In this document: positions 1 to 8,267 of the stretch, one piece after another
How the letters are laid out: each line of letters begins with the position of its first letter
How positions within the stretch are numbered: the stretch's first letter is position 1
Assembly: GCF_900129855.1 (NCBI RefSeq)
Contig: NZ_LT670819.1
Coordinates: forward strand, 7,378,001 to 7,442,000
From: Streptomyces sp. 3214.6
Lineage (GTDB): Bacteria > Actinomycetota > Actinomycetes > Streptomycetales > Streptomycetaceae
Direction: 5' to 3'
Length of the DNA stretch: 64,000 nucleotides
Program-made: the position numbers and the translations under genes
The notes under the pieces: model-generated
Told to the model about the DNA's origin: nothing
Databases searched by the model: none
The model's input: the letters and a program-made list of their open reading frames with translations, nothing else

Positions 1-227
1 GCGCCCTGCTCCAGACCCAGGCCGAGCCCGCCTACCTGGGCCGCGTCACCGCCGTCTCCAGCCTCGTCAGCCTCGGCCTCACCCCGCTCAGCATGCCGCT
101 GTCGGCCGCCGCCATCGGCGCCTGGGGCACCGGGCCCGTGTTCGTCGTCAGCTCCGCGGTCTGCGGGCTCGGCGGGATCGTGGCCCTGTGCGTCCCCGGC
201 CTGCGCCACGCCGAACTCCCCCGCTGA
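1..227 (+). CDS. MFS-type transporter, C-terminal fragment (5' end outside window)
   Basis: The open frame enters at base 3 and ends at a TGA at 225-227, giving about 74 residues. The peptide has two hydrophobic stretches separated by a short Pro/Ser turn and ends in a short polar tail (LRHAELPR). Together with an N-terminal segment like AEPAYLGRV this looks like the last two membrane helices of a major-facilitator permease. The substrate cannot be inferred. It converges with the minus-strand genes that follow. Confidence 0.6.
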   Translation, partial: ALLQTQAEPAYLGRVTAVSSLVSLGLTPLSMPLSAAAIGAWGTGPVFVVSSAVCGLGGIVALCVPGLRHAELPR

Positions 228-275
228 CGTCACCCGCAGCCCCCGGCCCCGCCCTCGGCCTCATCCCTTCGTCCC

Positions 276-422
276 TCACCCTTTCGGCCGAGACAACCGC
301 ACCAGGTTGCCCACGGTGTCGTCCAGGACGGCCGTCACGAAAGGCCCCTGCTCCTGCGGCCCCTGCGCGTGGGCCTTCGCGACGTCGTCGACGTACACGC
401 TGGTCATCGCGACCTTGATCAT
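276..422 (-). pseudogene. VOC/glyoxalase-family remnant with an in-frame internal deletion
   Basis: This is a 48-residue frame starting at ATG 422. Residues 1-19 (MIKVAMTSVYVDDVAKAHA) read like the first strand and helix of a VOC (glyoxalase/bleomycin-resistance fold) protein. Residues 20-48 read like the last two strands of the same fold (GPFVTAVLDDTVGNLVRL). About 70-80 residues that normally lie between are absent, with the frame kept. A VOC domain cannot fold from these pieces, so I call it a deleted remnant. It lies 14 bases downstream of the MDMPI-like gene on the same strand and may be co-transcribed. A genuine 48-residue protein is possible but less likely. Confidence 0.6.
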
Positions 423-436
423 GACCGGTGCGCCCC

Positions 437-1072
437 TCAGATCCCGAGCTGCTTGCCGCCGTGCAGCTTCTCGAGCGCGTCCTTCTCGCCCACCAGCTCC
501 ACCTTGGCGGCGCTCTGCCGGCCGTACAGGAACAGCAGCAGCTCGGACGGCTCCCCGGTCGCCGTCACCACCGGCGTGCCACGGTTGGCGACCGCTGTAC
601 GGCCGTCCGCGCGGCGCAGGACCAGGCCCGTGGGGGTGGAGCGGCCCATCAGCCGGGCGGTGCGCTCCAGCCGGGACCACAGGGCGTCCTGGAAGACCGG
701 ATCGAGCTCGCGCGGCGTCCAGTCCGGCTGGGCGCGGCGGACGTCCTCGGTGTGGACGTAGAACTCGATCGTGTTCGACGCCTCGTCGATCTGCTTGAGC
801 TGGAAGGGCGAGAAGCGCGGCGGACCGGTCCGGATCAGCTGGATGAGCTCCTCGTACGGCTTGGCAGCGAACTCCTCCATCACCTTGTCCAGCCGGGACG
901 CGAGCTGTGGGATCAGGATGCCGCCGGCGGCGTCCGGGCGGCGCTCGCGCACCACCACGTGCGCGGCCAGATCCCGGGTCTGCCAGCCCTCGCAGAGGGT
1001 CGGCGCCTCGGGACCCGCGGTCTCCAAGAGGTCGGCGAGGAGAAGCCGTTCACGCTTGGCGAAAGTCGACAT
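437..1072 (-). CDS. TIGR03085-type protein (maleylpyruvate isomerase/DinB-like fold)
   Basis: A 211-residue protein that resembles the actinobacterial TIGR03085 family, whose N-terminal half belongs to the metal-dependent maleylpyruvate isomerase/DinB four-helix fold. The N-terminus (RERLLLADLLETAGPEAPTL) and the segment CEGWQTRDLAAHV are typical: the first helix and a GWxxxDLxAH motif carrying a presumed metal-binding His. A second His occurs in YVHTEDVRRA near the middle. Physiological role is unknown; members are often proposed to be mycothiol-dependent or thiol-related. It is divergent from hisI with 116 bases between. The ATG at 1072 is the only good start. Confidence 0.75.
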   Translation of the reverse strand: MSTFAKRERLLLADLLETAGPEAPTLCEGWQTRDLAAHVVVRERRPDAAGGILIPQLASRLDKVMEEFAAKPYEELIQLIRTGPPRFSPFQLKQIDEASNTIEFYVHTEDVRRAQPDWTPRELDPVFQDALWSRLERTARLMGRSTPTGLVLRRADGRTAVANRGTPVVTATGEPSELLLFLYGRQSAAKVELVGEKDALEKLHGGKQLGI

Positions 1073-1188
1073 GCAGTCAGCCTACGACCGTGCGGAAGGT
1101 CCGCCCACCCGTCTCCCGCTTCGCTCCGCCCTTCCCAGTCGGTGGACACCGTCCCGTCACTGTCAGTGGCGCGCGGCAGAATGGCAGC

Positions 1189-1581
1189 ATGACCAGCACG
1201 CCCCCGCCCAGCAGCCTGGACCCCGAGATCGCCGCGCGCCTCAGGCGCAGCGCCGACGGGCTCGTCCCCGCCATCGCCCAGCAGTACGACACCGGTGAGG
1301 TGCTCATGCTCGGCTGGATGGACGACGAGGCGCTGCACCGCACCCTCACCACCGGCCGCTGCACGTACTGGTCGCGCAGCCGCCAGGAGTACTGGGTCAA
1401 GGGCGACACCTCCGGCCACTTCCAGTGGGTCAAGTCCGTCGCCCTCGACTGCGACGCCGACACCGTGCTGGTCAAGGTCGACCAGGTCGGCGCCGCCTGT
1501 CACACCGGCGCGCGCACCTGCTTCGACGCCGACGTGCTCCTCAAGGACGCCGATTCCGGCGTAACCGCCTCGGATCAGTAA
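1189..1581 (+). CDS. hisI: phosphoribosyl-AMP cyclohydrolase HisI
   Basis: A 130-residue enzyme opening the adenine ring of PR-AMP in histidine biosynthesis (cytosolic, Zn/Mg dependent). Visible motifs: GEVLMLGWMDDEAL (36-49), the substrate segment SRSRQEYWVKGDTSGH (62-77), the acidic metal cluster DCDADT (87-92), and the zinc ligands in CHTGARTC (Cys104, His105, Cys111). Length is standard for the monofunctional actinobacterial form; no HisE domain is fused. An overlapping ATG at 1181 is out of frame and stops at once, so 1189 is the start. trpE follows after 11 bases, so both genes probably share a transcript. Confidence 0.97.
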   Translation: MTSTPPPSSLDPEIAARLRRSADGLVPAIAQQYDTGEVLMLGWMDDEALHRTLTTGRCTYWSRSRQEYWVKGDTSGHFQWVKSVALDCDADTVLVKVDQVGAACHTGARTCFDADVLLKDADSGVTASDQ

Positions 1582-1592
1582 GGTCAGCCGCC

Positions 1593-3083
1593 ATGGACCT
1601 CGAGACGTTCCGCAAGCTGGCCGGCGACCGCCGTGTCATCCCGGTCACCCGCAAGCTCCTCGCCGACGGCGACACCCCGGTCGCGCTCTACCGCAAGCTC
1701 GCGGCCGAGCGCACCGGCACCTTCCTGCTGGAGTCCGCGGAGAACGGCCGCTCCTGGTCCCGGTACTCCTTCGTGGGCGTCCGCAGCTCCGCCACCCTCA
1801 CCGCGCTCGACGGCCAGGCCCACTGGCTCGGCACCCCGCCCGTCGGGGTCCCCACGGACGGCGACCCGCTGGCCGCCCTGCGCGCCACCATCGAGGCGCT
1901 GCACACCCCGCACCAGGAGGGCATGCCGCCCTTCACCGGCGGTATGGTCGGCTACCTCGGCTACGACATCGTGCGCCGCCTGGAGAAGATCGGCCCCGGC
2001 GAGCGGGACGACCTGAAACTGCCCGAGCTGACCATGCTCCTGACCAGCGACCTCGCCGTCATGGACCACTGGGAGGGCTCTGTCCTGCTGATCGCCAACG
2101 CGATCAACCACAACGACCTCGACACGGGCGTCGACGAGGCCCACGCGGACGCGGTCGCCCGCCTGGACGCCATGGAGGCCGACCTCTCCCGCCCGGTCGC
2201 CCAGCCCCCGGCCGTCCTCCCGCCCTCCGAACTGCCCGAGTACACCGCGCTGTGGGGCGGCCCCGACTTCCAGACGGCCGTCGAGGACGTCAAGGAGCGC
2301 ATCCGCGCGGGCGAGGCCTTCCAGGTCGTCCCCTCCCAGCGCTTCGAAACGCCGTGCACGGCAAGCGCGTTGGACGTGTACCGCGTGCTGCGGGCCACCA
2401 ACCCCTCCCCGTACATGTACCTCTTCCGCTTCGACGGCTTCGACGTCGTGGGCTCCAGCCCCGAGGCGCTCGTCAAGGTCGCGGACGGACAGGCGATGGT
2501 CCACCCCATCGCCGGCACCCGGCACCGCGGGGCCACCCCGCAGGAGGACCAGGCCCTCGCCGACGAACTGCTCGCGGACCCCAAGGAACGCGCCGAGCAC
2601 CTCATGCTCGTCGACCTCGGCCGCAACGACCTGGGCCGGGTCTGCGAGCCGGGCTCGGTCGAGGTCGTCGACTTCATGTCCGTCGAGCGGTACTCGCATG
2701 TGATGCACATCGTCTCCACGGTCACCGGCAGGGTCGCCACCGGCCGCACCGCCTTCGACGTGCTCACCGCCTGCTTCCCCGCCGGCACCCTCTCCGGCGC
2801 CCCCAAGCCGCGCGCCATGCAGATCATCGACGAGCTGGAACCCTCCCGACGCGGCCTGTACGGCGGCTGCGTCGGCTACCTGGACTTCGCGGGCGACTCC
2901 GACACCGCCATCGCCATCCGCACCGCCCTGCTGCGCGACGGCACGGCCTACGTCCAGGCCGGCGCCGGCATCGTCGCCGACTCCGACCCGGTCGCCGAGG
3001 ACCAGGAGTGCCGCAACAAGGCCGCGGCGGTCCTGCGCGCCGTCCACACCGCCAACCGCCTCGGGCGGCCCGCGCACGAGTAG
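1593..3083 (+). CDS. trpE: anthranilate synthase component I TrpE
   Basis: A 496-residue chorismate-using subunit that makes anthranilate with a TrpG-type glutaminase (not in the window). The N-terminal LLES motif (45-48) is the tryptophan feedback site; the chorismate-binding core shows GTRHRGATPQED and, near the C-terminus, the characteristic GTLSGAPKPRAMQIIDELEP, followed by a Gly-rich QAGAGIVADSDP segment. Length is normal for a single-domain TrpE. Its start lies 11 bases after the hisI stop, leaving no room for a private leader peptide, so any tryptophan attenuation would have to act upstream of hisI or not at all. Confidence 0.97.
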   Translation: MDLETFRKLAGDRRVIPVTRKLLADGDTPVALYRKLAAERTGTFLLESAENGRSWSRYSFVGVRSSATLTALDGQAHWLGTPPVGVPTDGDPLAALRATIEALHTPHQEGMPPFTGGMVGYLGYDIVRRLEKIGPGERDDLKLPELTMLLTSDLAVMDHWEGSVLLIANAINHNDLDTGVDEAHADAVARLDAMEADLSRPVAQPPAVLPPSELPEYTALWGGPDFQTAVEDVKERIRAGEAFQVVPSQRFETPCTASALDVYRVLRATNPSPYMYLFRFDGFDVVGSSPEALVKVADGQAMVHPIAGTRHRGATPQEDQALADELLADPKERAEHLMLVDLGRNDLGRVCEPGSVEVVDFMSVERYSHVMHIVSTVTGRVATGRTAFDVLTACFPAGTLSGAPKPRAMQIIDELEPSRRGLYGGCVGYLDFAGDSDTAIAIRTALLRDGTAYVQAGAGIVADSDPVAEDQECRNKAAAVLRAVHTANRLGRPAHE

Positions 3084-3096
3084 GGCTCTTTCCGGG

Positions 3097-3150
3097 CGAC
3101 TCCGGGACGACTCCGGGACGACTTCGCGACGACTCCGGGACGACTTCGGA
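3097..3150. repeat. five tandem copies of an 11-bp unit after trpE
   Basis: Units of 11 bases, consensus CGACTCCGGGA with variant CGACTTCGCGA, run from 3097 to 3150, 13 bases after the trpE stop. The period is not a multiple of three and the block lies between genes, so it is not coding. No strong self-complementary stem is formed. Confidence 0.8.
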
Positions 3151-3229
3151 CGGATTCCCGCACAGTAGGACGCGTCTCACGTGCGCCCCGGGTGACGGTT
3201 CGCCCGGGGTTCAGGCGATAGTGGGGTAC

Positions 3230-3871
3230 GTGACTGCTGTTCCTCACCCCCGTTCCGCATCCGACGCCGCCGCCCGGTCCGGCCGCCGCAGCCTCGCCCT
3301 CGCCCTGCTGTGCGGTGCGCTGGGCGCGGCCGTGGCCCTGCTGTCGACCCGGCAGCGCTGGTCGCACGGCACGGCGACGGTGGCCGGCGGCGCCTTCCCC
3401 CTGACCGCCAAGGGCAGCGACGTCACGGGCGTGCCCGCGGCGCTCGCCATAGTGGGCCTCGCCGCGCTCGTCGCCGTCTTCGCCGTCCGCAGGGCCGGCC
3501 GCTTCGCGGTCTCCGCCCTGCTCGCGCTCTCCGGAGCCGGCATCATGACCGCCGCCCTGCTCGGCGCCTCCGACGGCTCCGCACTCGACGAGCAGGCCGC
3601 GAAGGCGTCCGGCGACACCTCTGCCACCGTCGCCTCGTTCACCCACACCGCCTGGCCCTACGCGGCGGCCGCGGGCGGCGCCCTGATCCTCCTGGCCGGC
3701 CTGCTCGCCCTGCGCTACGGCCGCCTGTGGCCCGCCATGTCCGGCCGCTACGAACGCGACGGCGCCCCGCGCCCCCGGCGCGCGCAGGCGCCCGTCGACC
3801 CCGACCGGCCCGAGGACATGTGGAAGGCCCTGGACCGAGGCGAGGACCCCACCGGCATGGGCCCGGCCTGA
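3230..3871 (+). CDS. Trp-operon-associated integral membrane protein (TIGR02234)
   Basis: About 213 residues with four likely membrane helices (roughly 18-36, 64-82, 90-108, 145-163) and a Pro/Arg-rich cytoplasmic tail ending in a DPDRPEDMWKALDRGEDPT motif. This pattern and position fit the actinobacterial Trp_oprn_chp family, found beside trp genes, of unknown function. The start is uncertain: GTG 3230 is chosen, with an in-frame GTG at 3221. The 146-base gap after trpE is mostly the tandem repeat, so it may still be read from the hisI-trpE transcript. Confidence 0.85.
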   Translation: MTAVPHPRSASDAAARSGRRSLALALLCGALGAAVALLSTRQRWSHGTATVAGGAFPLTAKGSDVTGVPAALAIVGLAALVAVFAVRRAGRFAVSALLALSGAGIMTAALLGASDGSALDEQAAKASGDTSATVASFTHTAWPYAAAAGGALILLAGLLALRYGRLWPAMSGRYERDGAPRPRRAQAPVDPDRPEDMWKALDRGEDPTGMGPA

Positions 3872-4025
3872 ACCGGCCCGACCAGGTCGCCGTCCCCGGT
3901 TCCCGATGTGGTGAATCAGACGCGACCGGATACCACCCCCGCGTCCGGCACGCGCCTGCGTACGGGACAATGGACGACGAGCGTCCGGCTCGGACGGACA
4001 CAGAGACAGCAATGAGGAGCAAGTC

Positions 4026-4277
4026 ATGGCGGGCAGCAGCCACGGACACACCCCGGCCGCCTGGACCGGCGTCATCATCGCCATCATCGGTTTCACCGTC
4101 GCGGGCGCGTTCATGGTGATGGCCGAGCCGCTCGGGTTCTGGGCCGGCATGGCGATCGTGGCCCTCTCCGGGGTGGTCGGCATGGCGATGCGCGCCGCGG
4201 GCCTGGGCCAGTCGAAGGACGTGCACCCGGTGCACCAGGTCGCGGCGACCCGCGAGCCGGCGAGCGTCGAGGGCTGA
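4026..4277 (+). CDS. small HGxxPAAW-family membrane protein
   Basis: 83 residues. The signature HGHTPAAW lies at residues 6-13, followed by two membrane helices (about 14-34 and 38-58) and a short polar tail. HGxxPAAW proteins are actinobacterial and uncharacterised. A GAGGAGC Shine-Dalgarno sits about 7 bases before the ATG. A strong hairpin begins 17 bases after the stop, so this is probably the last gene of its transcript. Confidence 0.85.
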   Translation: MAGSSHGHTPAAWTGVIIAIIGFTVAGAFMVMAEPLGFWAGMAIVALSGVVGMAMRAAGLGQSKDVHPVHQVAATREPASVEG

Positions 4278-4293
4278 GGTCCCGTACGACTTC

Positions 4294-4330
4294 GTGAGGG
4301 GCGGCCGGTGCGGAACCGGCCGCCCCTCAC
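4294..4330 (+). terminator. factor-independent terminator-like hairpin
   Basis: A perfect 16-bp stem (GTGAGGGGCGGCCGGT paired with its complement) with a 5-base loop. There is no U-tract, as is usual in Streptomyces. It lies between the HGxxPAAW gene and the DUF2752 gene. Confidence 0.8.
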
Positions 4331-4357
4331 GCGCGCGCGGCGCCCCGCCGGGGCACA

Positions 4358-4792
4358 ATGCGAGGCGTGAACGCCGACAGCCAGAGGGTGACCTCGACGA
4401 CCGCCGCACGACTCGCCGTGCCCGCCGGGATCCTCGCGGCCGTCGTCGCCGCCTTCGCCTACGTCGCGACCGTCGACCCCAACGAACCCGGCCACTACCC
4501 GGCCTGCCCGCTGCTGCGCTACACCGGCCTGTACTGCCCCGGCTGCGGCGGCCTGCGCAGCGCGCACGCCTTCGCGCACGGGGACTTCCAGGCCGCCCTC
4601 CAGGACAACGCGCCGGCCGTCGCCGCCTATCTGGGCTTCGCGGTGCTGTGGACCGTCTGGGTGACCCGCGCGGCCCGCGGACGCCCCCTGCGCGTCGACC
4701 TCACCCCGGTCCGGCTCTGGGCGCTGGGCGCGACGCTGCTGATCTTCACGGTTGTCCGGAACCTGCCTTTCGGCGGCTGGCTGCATCCTTGA
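4358..4792 (+). CDS. DUF2752 membrane protein
   Basis: 144 residues (135-141 if a downstream GTG such as 4367 is used). The family mark is the cysteine-rich segment YCPGCGGLRSAHA just after the first helix, followed by two further hydrophobic segments and a short amphipathic end (RNLPFGGWLHP). CPGCGxxR/H is diagnostic of DUF2752, small membrane proteins of unknown role; the paired cysteines could bind metal or be redox-active, which is inference. Confidence 0.82.
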   Translation: MRGVNADSQRVTSTTAARLAVPAGILAAVVAAFAYVATVDPNEPGHYPACPLLRYTGLYCPGCGGLRSAHAFAHGDFQAALQDNAPAVAAYLGFAVLWTVWVTRAARGRPLRVDLTPVRLWALGATLLIFTVVRNLPFGGWLHP

Positions 4793-4924
4793 TCAACCGG
4801 AGATCAACCGGCGAACGTCCAGGTACTGGGACCGCCGTCAACCGGATGTGAGGCCTTCGCCTTCCTCCGGATACCATCACAGTGACCATCGTTTTCCACC
4901 GCTTGCCGGAAGGAGGCCGCTCGC

Positions 4925-5734
4925 GTGAGTGTCCTCGACGAGATCATCGACGGAGTCCGTGCCGACCTCGCGGAGCGGCAGGCGCGCGTCAGCCTCGACG
5001 AGCTCAAGGAGCGCGCGGCGAAGGCCCCGGCCGCCAAGGACGGCGTCGCCGCCCTGCGCGGCGACGGCGTCAAGGTCATCTGCGAGGTGAAGCGCTCCAG
5101 CCCGTCCAAGGGCGCGCTGGCCGCCATCGCCGACCCGGCCGGCCTGGCCGCCGACTACGAGGCGGGCGGTGCGGCCGTCATCTCCGTCCTCACCGAACAG
5201 CGCCGTTTCGGCGGCTCGTTGGCCGACCTCGAAGCGGTACGCGCGCGCGTGGACATCCCCGTGCTGCGCAAGGACTTCATCGTCACCTCGTACCAGCTGT
5301 GGGAGGCCCGCGCGTACGGCGCCGACCTCGCGCTGCTGATCGTGGCCGCCCTGGAGCAGTCCGCCCTGGAGTCGCTCATCGAGCGCGCCGTCTCCATCGG
5401 CCTCACCCCGCTCGTCGAGGTCCACGACGAGGACGAGGTGGAGCGCGCCGTCGACGCGGGCGCCAAGGTGATCGGCGTCAACGCGCGCAACCTGAAGACC
5501 CTCGAGGTGGACCGCGGCACCTTCGACCGCGTCGCCCCCGAGATCCCGGCCCACATCGTCAAGGTCGCCGAGTCCGGCGTCCGGGGCCCGCACGACCTCA
5601 TCGCGTACGCCAACGCCGGCGCCGACGCGGTCCTGGTCGGCGAGTCCCTGGTGACGGGCCGCGACCCCAAGACGGCGGTCGCCGACCTGGTGGCAGCGGG
5701 CGAACACCCGGCACTGCGCCACGGCCGCGGCTGA
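4925..5734 (+). CDS. trpC: indole-3-glycerol-phosphate synthase TrpC
   Basis: 269 residues, a TIM barrel converting CdRP to indole-3-glycerol phosphate in the tryptophan pathway. Motifs: CEVKRSSPSKG (53-63) with Lys55, VLRKDF near 115, the GVNARNLKTLEV strand, and the phosphate loop ESGVRGPHD followed by VLVGESLV. The GTG start is set by a close GGAAGGAGG Shine-Dalgarno. First gene of trpC-trpM-trpB-trpA; trpE lies about 1.8 kb upstream in a separate unit, and trpD and trpF are not in the window. Confidence 0.97.
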   Translation: MSVLDEIIDGVRADLAERQARVSLDELKERAAKAPAAKDGVAALRGDGVKVICEVKRSSPSKGALAAIADPAGLAADYEAGGAAVISVLTEQRRFGGSLADLEAVRARVDIPVLRKDFIVTSYQLWEARAYGADLALLIVAALEQSALESLIERAVSIGLTPLVEVHDEDEVERAVDAGAKVIGVNARNLKTLEVDRGTFDRVAPEIPAHIVKVAESGVRGPHDLIAYANAGADAVLVGESLVTGRDPKTAVADLVAAGEHPALRHGRG

Positions 5735-5756
5735 CGGCTGGGTAGAGTTGCCTCCG

Positions 5757-5999
5757 ATGACTCCGACGACCCCCGCGACGACCGCGGACCGGTACGCCCG
5801 CCTCGCGCGCGGCTGCCGCCCGCGTGGCTGTCGCGCGCCCGCTCGCAGGGTGCACGGCCGCAGGGTGCGGTACGTCATCGGAGACGAGCCGGGCCAAGTG
5901 AACGGTATGCGATGGCAGCGGCGGACCTACAAGGGGCGCGGGGCTCTGTTCGATCTGCGGCTACCGCCGCGCGTGCGCGACCAGCCACAGACGGCCTGA
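5757..5999 (+). CDS. trpM: small Trp-operon protein TrpM
   Basis: 80 residues from ATG 5757, 22 bases after trpC and 68 before trpB. Very basic and Arg-rich in the first half (ARGCRPRGCRAPARRVHGRR) with a conserved-looking second half (DEPGQVNGMRWQRRTYKGRGALFDL). Position and sequence match the streptomycete gene trpM, which in S. coelicolor is reported to influence tryptophan supply and differentiation rather than catalyse a step. The start is uncertain: an in-frame TTG at 5748 and internal starts are possible, and the N-terminal third has weak coding character. Confidence 0.75.
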   Translation: MTPTTPATTADRYARLARGCRPRGCRAPARRVHGRRVRYVIGDEPGQVNGMRWQRRTYKGRGALFDLRLPPRVRDQPQTA

Positions 6000-6067
6000 G
6001 GCCGTACAACAACCCCTGCCCCCCACGGCGATTAGTTCTTTCCACAAACTCACCGTGAGGTTTCCGC

Positions 6068-7357
6068 ATGCCCAGCGAGTTCTTCATTCCCGACCCCGAG
6101 GGTCAAGTCCCCAGCGCCGAAGGCTACTTCGGCGCGTTCGGCGGCAAGTTCATCCCGGAGGCCCTCGTCGCCGCCGTGGACGAGGTGGCCGTCGAGTACG
6201 ACAAGGCCAAGCACGACCCCGCGTTCGCCCGCGAGCTCGACGACCTGCTCGTCAACTACACGGGTCGCCCCTCCGCGCTCACCGAGGTCCCCCGTTTCGC
6301 CGCGGAAGCGGGCGGCGCCCGGATGTTCCTCAAGCGCGAGGACCTCAACCACACCGGCTCCCACAAGATCAACAACGTGCTCGGCCAGGCGCTGCTCACC
6401 AAGCGCATGGGCAAGACACGCGTGATCGCCGAGACCGGAGCGGGCCAGCACGGCGTGGCCACGGCCACCGCCTGCGCCCTGTTCGGCCTCGAGTGCACGA
6501 TCTACATGGGCGAGATCGACACCCAGCGCCAGGCCCTCAACGTGGCCCGGATGCGCATGCTGGGCGCCGAGGTCGTGGCCGTGAAGTCCGGCAGCCGCAC
6601 GCTGAAGGACGCCATCAACGAGGCGTTCAGAGACTGGGTCGCCAACGTCGACCACACCCACTATCTGTTCGGCACGGTCGCAGGACCGCACCCCTTCCCG
6701 GCGATGGTCCGCGACTTCCACCGCGTCATCGGCGTCGAGGCCCGCCGCCAGCTCCTGGAGCGCGCCGGACGACTGCCCGACGCGGCCGTCGCCTGCGTCG
6801 GCGGCGGCTCCAACGCCATCGGCCTCTTCCACGCCTTCATCCCGGACGCCTCCGTCCGCCTCATCGGCTGCGAGCCGGCCGGCCACGGCCTCGAGACCGG
6901 CGAGCACGCGGCGACCCTGACCGCGGGCGAGCCCGGCATCCTGCACGGCTCCCGCTCCTACGTCCTCCAGGACGACGAGGGGCAGATCACCGAGCCGTAC
7001 TCCATCTCGGCGGGCCTGGACTATCCGGGCATCGGCCCCGAGCACTCCTACCTCAAGGACAGTGGGCGCGGCGAGTACCGCGCGGTCACCGACGACGCGG
7101 CCATGCAGGCGCTGCGTCTGCTGTCACGCACCGAGGGCATCATCCCGGCCATCGAGAGCGCGCACGCGCTGGCCGGCGCCCTGGAGGTCGGCAGGGAACT
7201 CGGCAAGGACGGGCTGATCATCGTCAACCTGTCCGGCCGCGGCGACAAGGACATGGACACGGCAGCCCGCTACTTCGGGCTGTACGACAACGGCGTGGAC
7301 GCCGAGGTCGCCGCCGACGCGGCCGCCACCGCGGAGATCGAGGGGGACGCCAAGTGA
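6068..7357 (+). CDS. trpB: tryptophan synthase beta subunit TrpB
   Basis: 429 residues, the PLP enzyme joining indole and serine. Motifs: GAFGGKFIPE (22-31), HTGSHKINN with the PLP Lys100, the substrate loop ETGAGQHGVA, the phosphate cup GGGSNAIG near 245, and the C-terminal SGRGDKDM. About 20 residues longer at the N-terminus than the E. coli enzyme, typical of actinobacteria. It overlaps trpA by four bases (GTGA), indicating translational coupling of the two subunits of the complex. Confidence 0.98.
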   Translation: MPSEFFIPDPEGQVPSAEGYFGAFGGKFIPEALVAAVDEVAVEYDKAKHDPAFARELDDLLVNYTGRPSALTEVPRFAAEAGGARMFLKREDLNHTGSHKINNVLGQALLTKRMGKTRVIAETGAGQHGVATATACALFGLECTIYMGEIDTQRQALNVARMRMLGAEVVAVKSGSRTLKDAINEAFRDWVANVDHTHYLFGTVAGPHPFPAMVRDFHRVIGVEARRQLLERAGRLPDAAVACVGGGSNAIGLFHAFIPDASVRLIGCEPAGHGLETGEHAATLTAGEPGILHGSRSYVLQDDEGQITEPYSISAGLDYPGIGPEHSYLKDSGRGEYRAVTDDAAMQALRLLSRTEGIIPAIESAHALAGALEVGRELGKDGLIIVNLSGRGDKDMDTAARYFGLYDNGVDAEVAADAAATAEIEGDAK

Positions 7358-8190
7358 GCGGGGCCGCATTGAACAGTACGAAGGGCCGGCTGCTGTCCGA
7401 CACCCTCGCCGGCACCAAGGCCGAGGGCCGCGCCGCGCTCATCGCCTACCTCCCGGCCGGGTTCCCGACCGTGGACGGCGGCATCGAGGCGATCAAGGCC
7501 GTCCTCGACGGCGGCGCGGACGTCATCGAGGTCGGTCTGCCGCACAGCGACCCCGTCCTCGACGGACCGGTCATCCAGACCGCCGACGACATCGCCCTGC
7601 GGGGCGGGGTGCGGATCGCGGACGTCATGCGCACGGTCCGCGAGGTCTTCGCGGCGACCGGGAAGCCGGTCCTCGTCATGACGTACTGGAACCCGATCGA
7701 CCGCTACGGCGTCGAGCGGTTCACCGCCGAGCTGGCCGAGGCGGGCGGCGCGGGCTGCATCCTGCCCGACCTGCCCGTGCAGGAGTCGGCGCTGTGGAGG
7801 GAGCACGCCGACAAGCACGGTCTCGCGACGGTCTTCGTCGTGGCGCCGAGCAGCAAGGACGCGCGGCTCGCCCAGATCACCGAGGCGGGCAGCGGCTTCG
7901 TCTACGCGGCCTCGCTGATGGGCGTCACCGGCACCCGGGAGTCGGTGGGCGCGCAGGCCCAGGACCTGGTCGAGCGGACCCGGGCCACCGGCACCGGGCT
8001 GCCCGTCTGCGTCGGCCTCGGCGTGTCCGACGCCGCGCAGGCCGCCGAGGTGGCCGGCTTCGCCGACGGCGTGATCGTCGGCTCGGCCTTCGTCAAGCGG
8101 ATGCTGGACGCGCCGGACGACGCGGCCGGCGTCGAGGCCGTCCGCGCGCTCGCGGGCGAGCTGGCGAAGGGCGTGCGCCGACAGGTGTGA
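7354..8190 (+). CDS. trpA: tryptophan synthase alpha subunit TrpA
   Basis: 278 residues, the TIM-barrel subunit cleaving indole-3-glycerol phosphate and channelling indole to TrpB. Visible: IEVGLPHSDPVLDGPVIQ with catalytic Glu59 and Asp70, the YWNP loop, the GVTG phosphate region followed by an Arg-Glu pair, and VGLGVSDAAQ / DGVIVGSAFV near the end. Start GTG 7354 overlaps the trpB stop. A hairpin 38 bases after the stop closes the operon. Confidence 0.97.
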   Translation: MSGAALNSTKGRLLSDTLAGTKAEGRAALIAYLPAGFPTVDGGIEAIKAVLDGGADVIEVGLPHSDPVLDGPVIQTADDIALRGGVRIADVMRTVREVFAATGKPVLVMTYWNPIDRYGVERFTAELAEAGGAGCILPDLPVQESALWREHADKHGLATVFVVAPSSKDARLAQITEAGSGFVYAASLMGVTGTRESVGAQAQDLVERTRATGTGLPVCVGLGVSDAAQAAEVAGFADGVIVGSAFVKRMLDAPDDAAGVEAVRALAGELAKGVRRQV

Positions 8191-8228
8191 CAAGAGGTTC
8201 GCTCACCCGAACGGGTGGACCTGGGGTC

Positions 8229-8251
8229 GGGGAGGCGCAATGCGCCTCCCC
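8229..8251 (+). terminator. trp operon terminator hairpin
   Basis: Arms GGGGAGGCGC and GCGCCTCCCC separated by AAT, followed by a T-containing stretch (GGTTCGTTC). It ends only 16 bases before the start of the next gene, so it may also modulate read-through into it. Confidence 0.75.
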
Positions 8252-8267
8252 GGTTCGTTCTGGGGGT

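Noticed and set aside
1593..1640. Tryptophan attenuator or leader peptide upstream of trpE
   Set aside because: trpE begins 11 bases after hisI, so there is no room for a leader with Trp codons, and none is seen upstream of trpC either.
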